A DNA stretch of 64,000 bases from Parvibaculum sp041688015 (GTDB taxonomy: Bacteria > Pseudomonadota > Alphaproteobacteria > Parvibaculales > Parvibaculaceae): the NCBI GenBank assembly GCA_041688015.1, contig JBDNIY010000001.1, positions 372,001 through 436,000 of the forward strand, read 5' to 3'. Under the pieces are notes generated by a model. It was not told the DNA's origin. It was given only the letters and a program-made list of their open reading frames with translations, and did not search any database. This document shows positions 60,462-64,000 of the stretch, piece after piece. Position 1 is the first letter of the stretch, and each line of letters begins with the position of its first letter. Made by a program: the position numbers and the translations under genes.

Positions 60462-62090
60462 ATGACGCGGTATATTTTCATCACCGGCGGCGTGGTCTCC
60501 TCACTTGGCAAGGGTCTCGCTTCCGCAGCTCTCGGCGCGCTGCTGCAGGCACGCGGTTATACCGTGCGCCTACGCAAGCTCGACCCCTATCTCAACGTCG
60601 ATCCAGGCACCATGTCGCCTTACCAGCATGGCGAGGTCTATGTGACCGACGACGGGGCCGAAACCGACCTCGACCTTGGCCATTACGAACGCTTCACTGG
60701 CGTTCCTGCCGCCAGAGCCGACAACATCACCACCGGCCGCATCTATCAAGACATCATCACGCGTGAGCGCCGTGGCGACTATCTCGGCGGCACTGTGCAG
60801 GTCATCCCGCACGTTACCGATGCCATCAAAGATTTTGTGCTGTCGGAAAACGGCGGCGTTGACTTCGTGCTCTGCGAAATCGGCGGCACGGTCGGCGACA
60901 TTGAAGGCCTGCCGTTCTTTGAAGCCATCCGCCAACTCGGCAATGAACTTGATCGCGGCCAAACCTGCTTCATCCATCTGACCCTGCTGCCCTACATTCC
61001 GAGCGCGGGCGAGATGAAAACCAAGCCCACCCAGCATTCGGTCAAAGAACTGCGCTCCATCGGCATCCAGCCCGACATTCTCATGTGCCGTTGTGACCGC
61101 CCGATCCCAGCCGATGAGCGTCGCAAGATTGCGCTCTTTTGCAACGTGCGCCCCAGTGCTGTCATTCAGGCAATGGATGTGGACACGATCTACGATGTGC
61201 CCAACGCCTATCATGCCGAAGGTCTGGACACGGAGGTTCTCGCGGTCTTCGGTCTGCCCGACAAGGGCACACCTGATTTGGCCAAATGGAACGCGATCAC
61301 CCACGCGATCCGCGAGCCCGAAGGCGACGTCACCATCGCCATCGTCGGCAAATATACCGGCCTCAAGGATGCCTATAAATCTTTGATGGAATCCCTCGTC
61401 CATGGCGGCATCGCCAACAAGGTGCGCGTCAATCTGAAATGGCTTGAGTCCGAAATCTTCGATGAAGAAGACACCGTCCATCATCTTGAAGACGTCAACG
61501 GCATCTTGGTGCCCGGCGGCTTTGGTGAACGCGGTTCGGAAGGCAAGATCGCCGCGGCCAATTTCGCCCGCACCCGCGACATTCCCTATTTTGGTATTTG
61601 CTTTGGCATGCAGATGGCCGTCATCGAGGCCCTGCGTAATCTCGGCGACTTGCCGCAAGCCAGCTCCACCGAATTCGGCCCCACCAATGAGCCGGTGGTT
61701 GGCCTGATGACCGAATGGATGCGCCAAAACGAACTCGTCACGCGCGGTGCCGAAGGTGACCTCGGCGGCACCATGCGCCTTGGTGCTTATGATGCAGTCT
61801 TGAAAAAAGGCACTCGCATCGCCAAAATCTACGGTTCCACCGAGATCAGCGAACGCCATCGCCATCGCTACGAAGTCAACATGACCTACCGCGAGCGCCT
61901 CGAAGCGACAGGCATGGTCGTCTCCGGCGTCTCACCCGATGGCCTCCTGCCCGAAACCATCGAGATCCCGACGCACCCTTGGTACATCGGCGTGCAATAC
62001 CACCCCGAACTAAAATCCAAACCCTTCGACCCGCACCCGCTCTTCCGCTCCTTCATCGAAGCCGCTGTGACGCAGAGCCGTTTGGTGTAA
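60462..62090 (+). CDS. pyrG: CTP synthase
   Basis: This 542-residue enzyme makes CTP from UTP, ATP and glutamine. The synthase domain starts MTRYIFITGGVVSSLGKG, with the P-loop-like GGVVSSLGKGL, and shows CEIGGTVGDIEG for CTP feedback and Mg2+ binding. The glutamine amidotransferase domain has the catalytic Cys380 in GICFGMQ and the His-Glu pair in VQYHPELKSKP. Length is standard. Possible control by a minicistron just upstream is noted separately. Confidence 0.97.
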   Translation: MTRYIFITGGVVSSLGKGLASAALGALLQARGYTVRLRKLDPYLNVDPGTMSPYQHGEVYVTDDGAETDLDLGHYERFTGVPAARADNITTGRIYQDIITRERRGDYLGGTVQVIPHVTDAIKDFVLSENGGVDFVLCEIGGTVGDIEGLPFFEAIRQLGNELDRGQTCFIHLTLLPYIPSAGEMKTKPTQHSVKELRSIGIQPDILMCRCDRPIPADERRKIALFCNVRPSAVIQAMDVDTIYDVPNAYHAEGLDTEVLAVFGLPDKGTPDLAKWNAITHAIREPEGDVTIAIVGKYTGLKDAYKSLMESLVHGGIANKVRVNLKWLESEIFDEEDTVHHLEDVNGILVPGGFGERGSEGKIAAANFARTRDIPYFGICFGMQMAVIEALRNLGDLPQASSTEFGPTNEPVVGLMTEWMRQNELVTRGAEGDLGGTMRLGAYDAVLKKGTRIAKIYGSTEISERHRHRYEVNMTYRERLEATGMVVSGVSPDGLLPETIEIPTHPWYIGVQYHPELKSKPFDPHPLFRSFIEAAVTQSRLV

Positions 62091-62128
62091 GTTTTTATAA
62101 ATAGGGTGTCTTGATAAATAAGGCGTCT

Positions 62129-62149
62129 TGCCCCGGCTTGACCGGGGCA
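62129..62149 (+). repeat. CTTGA-loop palindromic repeat, copy 8
   Basis: TGCCCCGG and CCGGGGCA form a perfect 8-pair stem around CTTGA, 38 bases after pyrG. ATCCACCTTTG follows, as after other forward copies. Confidence 0.85.
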
Positions 62150-62179
62150 TCCACCTTTGCCGCACCCAAGGAAGTTGGA

Positions 62180-62200
62180 TCGCCTGATCAAGTTGGGCGA
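62180..62200 (-). repeat. CTTGA-loop palindromic repeat, copy 9
   Basis: TCGCCTGA and TTGGGCGA pair around TCAAG with two G-U pairs. It faces copy 8 in a head-to-head composite, as copies 4-5 and 6-7 do. Confidence 0.75.
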
Positions 62201-62302
62201 AGGCGAATTTGAAATTTGATGAATCTTAAATTCATTCAAGCCATCAAACCCGCACCCTCACACCTTTACCTTCTCCGCTTATCTCATCTCGGGCCGCCGC
62301 CG

Positions 62303-62395
62303 TCCTTCGAGACGCGGCTTTGCCGCTCCTCAGGATGAGGTCATCATTATTTCAGCCTCATGCCTCAAGGAGGTGCGTAGCGCCGTCTCGAAGGA
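62303..62395. repeat. CCTTCGAGACG inverted repeat
   Basis: TCCTTCGAGACG (62303-62314) and its complement (62384-62395) are 12-base arms, with an inner CCTC-AGGATGAGG / CCTCA pair. The motif is an intergenic repeat common in Alphaproteobacteria. The 328-base gap 62091-62418 holds this and copies 8 and 9, but no gene. Confidence 0.8.
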
Positions 62396-62418
62396 TCGCC
62401 GCTAACTCAACTGCCTAA

Positions 62419-63336
62419 TTAAGCCCCGGCATTTTCCTTCTCCTTCTCCCGCTGAATCTCATCGCGGATAGCCGTCAGCGCATCCGCACTCCCCAGCGTC
62501 CCCGTTGAAGCCTCAACACCCAGTGCATATTCCGGCGGCACACATTCAGGCCCGGCGCCCGGCTCACCCGGCGGTGTGTAATAGCCCATCGCATAGCCGC
62601 CCATCGAATAACCGATCAGCGCCTGCAATTCTGGCGCGAACGTCTTGGCAATGTCGGGCGGGCAGGAGAGGTATTGGTTTTCTTCCTGCCGTAGCCAACC
62701 CAGCGTATAGGTGATGTTGATGCCGACGCGGTCGCCGTTGGACACATTGGCCCCGCCGCCGTGAAAGACGCCGCCTGTATAGATCAACACTGAGCCCGCG
62801 GGCATCTCCGCATAGGCGATCTCTTCGGGCGTCGCTTGGCGGTCATCGGCCCAGTCGAGACTGCCGGGACACACTTGCGTCGCACCATTCTCTTTGGTGA
62901 ATGTCGATGCTGCCCAGATTGTATTGAACTGCGGTTCGAGAAATTTCAGATGCGTGCCCCAGGCCCAGCGGTCGCGATGAATTTGTTGGGTCGTCTGGCC
63001 GGGCTTAATGCGGATCACTTGGCTCAGGTGAAGCTGAACATTTTCGCAGTAGGGTTTGAGAAATTCATTCGCCGCCGCCGTGATCATTGGATGCATCACC
63101 AGCTCACGACATTTTTCAGAGCGCGCCACCAGCCCCCCGGTCCGTGTCGTATGGGCGCCCGTAAAACTGTCTTTGCCATCTTCCGTGGCGTCAACATAAG
63201 GCGCGATCTCACCGTTCAATTGCGCTAGATCGTCCGTACTCAACACACCCGTCACGATCAGCGCGCCATCTCGTCTTAATACGTTGAGAATGGCATCGGT
63301 GGATGATCCCGCAGGCAGCGATTCCAGTTTTAGCAT
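62419..63336 (-). CDS. Phytanoyl-CoA dioxygenase (PhyH) family protein
   Basis: This 305-residue protein belongs to the Fe(II)/2-oxoglutarate oxygenases of the PhyH group. The iron triad is His120 and Asp122 (QIHRDRWAW) and His192 (VFHGGGANVS), and Arg203 (GDRVGINI) is placed to bind 2-oxoglutarate. All key residues are intact, so an active hydroxylase is likely; the substrate cannot be told. GGGAGAG precedes the ATG at 63336. It lies 30 bases after the tetR stop, so the regulator and enzyme probably share a transcript. Confidence 0.88.
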   Translation of the reverse strand: MLKLESLPAGSSTDAILNVLRRDGALIVTGVLSTDDLAQLNGEIAPYVDATEDGKDSFTGAHTTRTGGLVARSEKCRELVMHPMITAAANEFLKPYCENVQLHLSQVIRIKPGQTTQQIHRDRWAWGTHLKFLEPQFNTIWAASTFTKENGATQVCPGSLDWADDRQATPEEIAYAEMPAGSVLIYTGGVFHGGGANVSNGDRVGINITYTLGWLRQEENQYLSCPPDIAKTFAPELQALIGYSMGGYAMGYYTPPGEPGAGPECVPPEYALGVEASTGTLGSADALTAIRDEIQREKEKENAGA

Positions 63337-63366
63337 GTCTCTCTCCCTCAAAAGATGTGCTTGGTT

Positions 63367-63963
63367 TCAGTCTATCGGTAGCAGTGGGCGCAGCATCGCC
63401 CGCAATTGTTGTGTCTGGCGCTCAAGCGGCCAGTTATCAGGATCAAGCGAGGCACGCACGCCCAGACCATCGACCGTCGTGATGATTGAATTGGCCACCA
63501 GTACAGGGTCGATGTCACCCCGCAGCTTTCCCGCCTTCTGCAGCGCCTTGATATTGCGCGTCAGCCCTTGTTGAAATTCATCGTAATAAGCATTGTTGAT
63601 GCGGGCCAGCGCCGGGTCGCCCACCGCACGGCTAAAAAATGCCAACCAAACGCGCCAATCGCGTCGCCCATCCGCATCAATGGGAAGCACCAAGGTTGCG
63701 TGATCAATCAACCCGTCGCGATCAACGGCTGCTTCGCTTGGCGTCTCAATCAGCGTCAAAATGCCTTGCGCCACATGATCTAAAGCCGCCAGCAGCACCG
63801 CGTCCTTACCCTCAAAATAATGGGTAATAGCCCCCGTCGTCGCCTTGGCTTCGCGCGCCACATCGATGAGCCGCGTGTTGTCGATCCCGTTGACGCCGAT
63901 CACGGCAACAGCGGCTTTGGCAATGTCTCGACGGCGGGCATCATGGTCTATTTTTTTTGGCAT
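63367..63963 (-). CDS. TetR-family regulator, BetI-like
   Basis: This 198-residue regulator has an N-terminal helix-turn-helix (about residues 28-50, TRLIDVAREAKATTGAITHYF) and a helical ligand domain of the BetI/TetR_C_6 kind. It is the first gene of a pair with the PhyH oxygenase, and probably controls itself and that gene. The start codon lies only 7 bases from a perfect -10 box, so the mRNA should be leaderless. The neighbour to the right lies outside the window. Confidence 0.9.
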   Translation of the reverse strand: MPKKIDHDARRRDIAKAAVAVIGVNGIDNTRLIDVAREAKATTGAITHYFEGKDAVLLAALDHVAQGILTLIETPSEAAVDRDGLIDHATLVLPIDADGRRDWRVWLAFFSRAVGDPALARINNAYYDEFQQGLTRNIKALQKAGKLRGDIDPVLVANSIITTVDGLGVRASLDPDNWPLERQTQQLRAMLRPLLPID

Positions 63964-63970
63964 AACCGTG

Positions 63971-63998
63971 ATTATATAAAAAATAAAGAAGCTGACAA
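63971..63998 (-). promoter_or_regulatory. Consensus promoter of a leaderless tetR
   Basis: On the minus strand TTGTCA (63993-63998) and TATAAT (63971-63976) are spaced by 16 bases. The tetR ATG begins 7 bases after the -10 box, where transcription should start, so no Shine-Dalgarno site is possible. Confidence 0.75.
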
Positions 63999-64000
63999 GC

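Noticed and set aside
60570..61865. A 431-codon open frame on the minus strand opposite pyrG
   Set aside because: It is fully antisense to a clear CTP synthase, resembles no family and has the low-complexity look of GC-rich shadow frames.
1..64000. CRISPR arrays, insertion sequences, prophage genes, tRNA or rRNA
   Set aside because: I saw no regularly spaced direct repeats, no transposase or phage gene and no tRNA-like cloverleaf; the repeats present are dispersed palindromes.

Overview
The window is chromosomal DNA from an alphaproteobacterium. The gene order (nuoE-N, birA, rnj, a DUF1467 gene, proS, lolC, lolD, dnaE; then rpsB, tsf, pyrH, frr, uppS, cdsA, dxr, rseP, bamA, skp, lpxD, fabZ, lpxA, lpxI, lpxB; then gltA, gltX, comEC, lexA, moeA, moaC, trpC, trpD, trpG, trpE, ppiD, tpiA, secG, pyrG) is the conserved core layout of Hyphomicrobiales-like Alphaproteobacteria. 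Alphaproteobacterial marks include LpxI (DUF1009), a short ProRS without an editing domain, RNase J in a Gram-negative, and LexA boxes of the GTTC-N7-GTTC type. The species cannot be named from the sequence. I saw no rRNA, tRNA, insertion sequence, prophage or CRISPR array.

Layout. 1-13,464: respiratory complex I (end of nuoE through nuoN) in one tight plus-strand operon that runs into birA and rnj. 13,465-16,491: a DUF1467 membrane protein, an intergenic stretch with opposed terminator-like hairpins (possible small RNA), and two exported proteins of unknown function, one with a possible papain-like Cys/His pair. 16,601-22,104: proS, lolC, lolD, then a YeiH-type membrane protein with a YeiE-like LysR regulator. 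22,105-28,372: a LexA-box promoter driving a 46-residue putative membrane protein, then dnaE, a small exported glycine-rich protein on the minus strand, and rpsB-tsf. 28,548-41,735: a long envelope-biogenesis run covering UMP kinase, ribosome recycling, undecaprenyl-PP, CDP-DAG, MEP-pathway isoprenoids, site-2 protease, BamA, Skp and lipid A synthesis.

41,852-58,558 is almost all minus strand: gltA, gltX, (comEC on plus), lexA, a GNAT-moaC-moeA operon, an exported protein, kdsA, and trpE / trpG-trpD-trpC, ending at a PpiD-like chaperone. 58,870-62,090 returns to plus with tpiA, secG and pyrG. 62,419-63,963 is a minus-strand tetR-phyH pair whose promoter would give a leaderless mRNA.

The most notable non-coding signals are two exact LexA boxes (own lexA promoter and the 46-residue ORF upstream of dnaE); a family of intergenic hairpins with a constant five-base loop (CTTGA or its complement) and stems that change by compensating substitutions; an in-frame 11-codon minicistron just before pyrG; and a dyad with a T-N11-A core upstream of the yeiH-like gene. 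Most of the window is ordinary housekeeping DNA; the LexA-controlled small ORF is the best candidate for undescribed biology.
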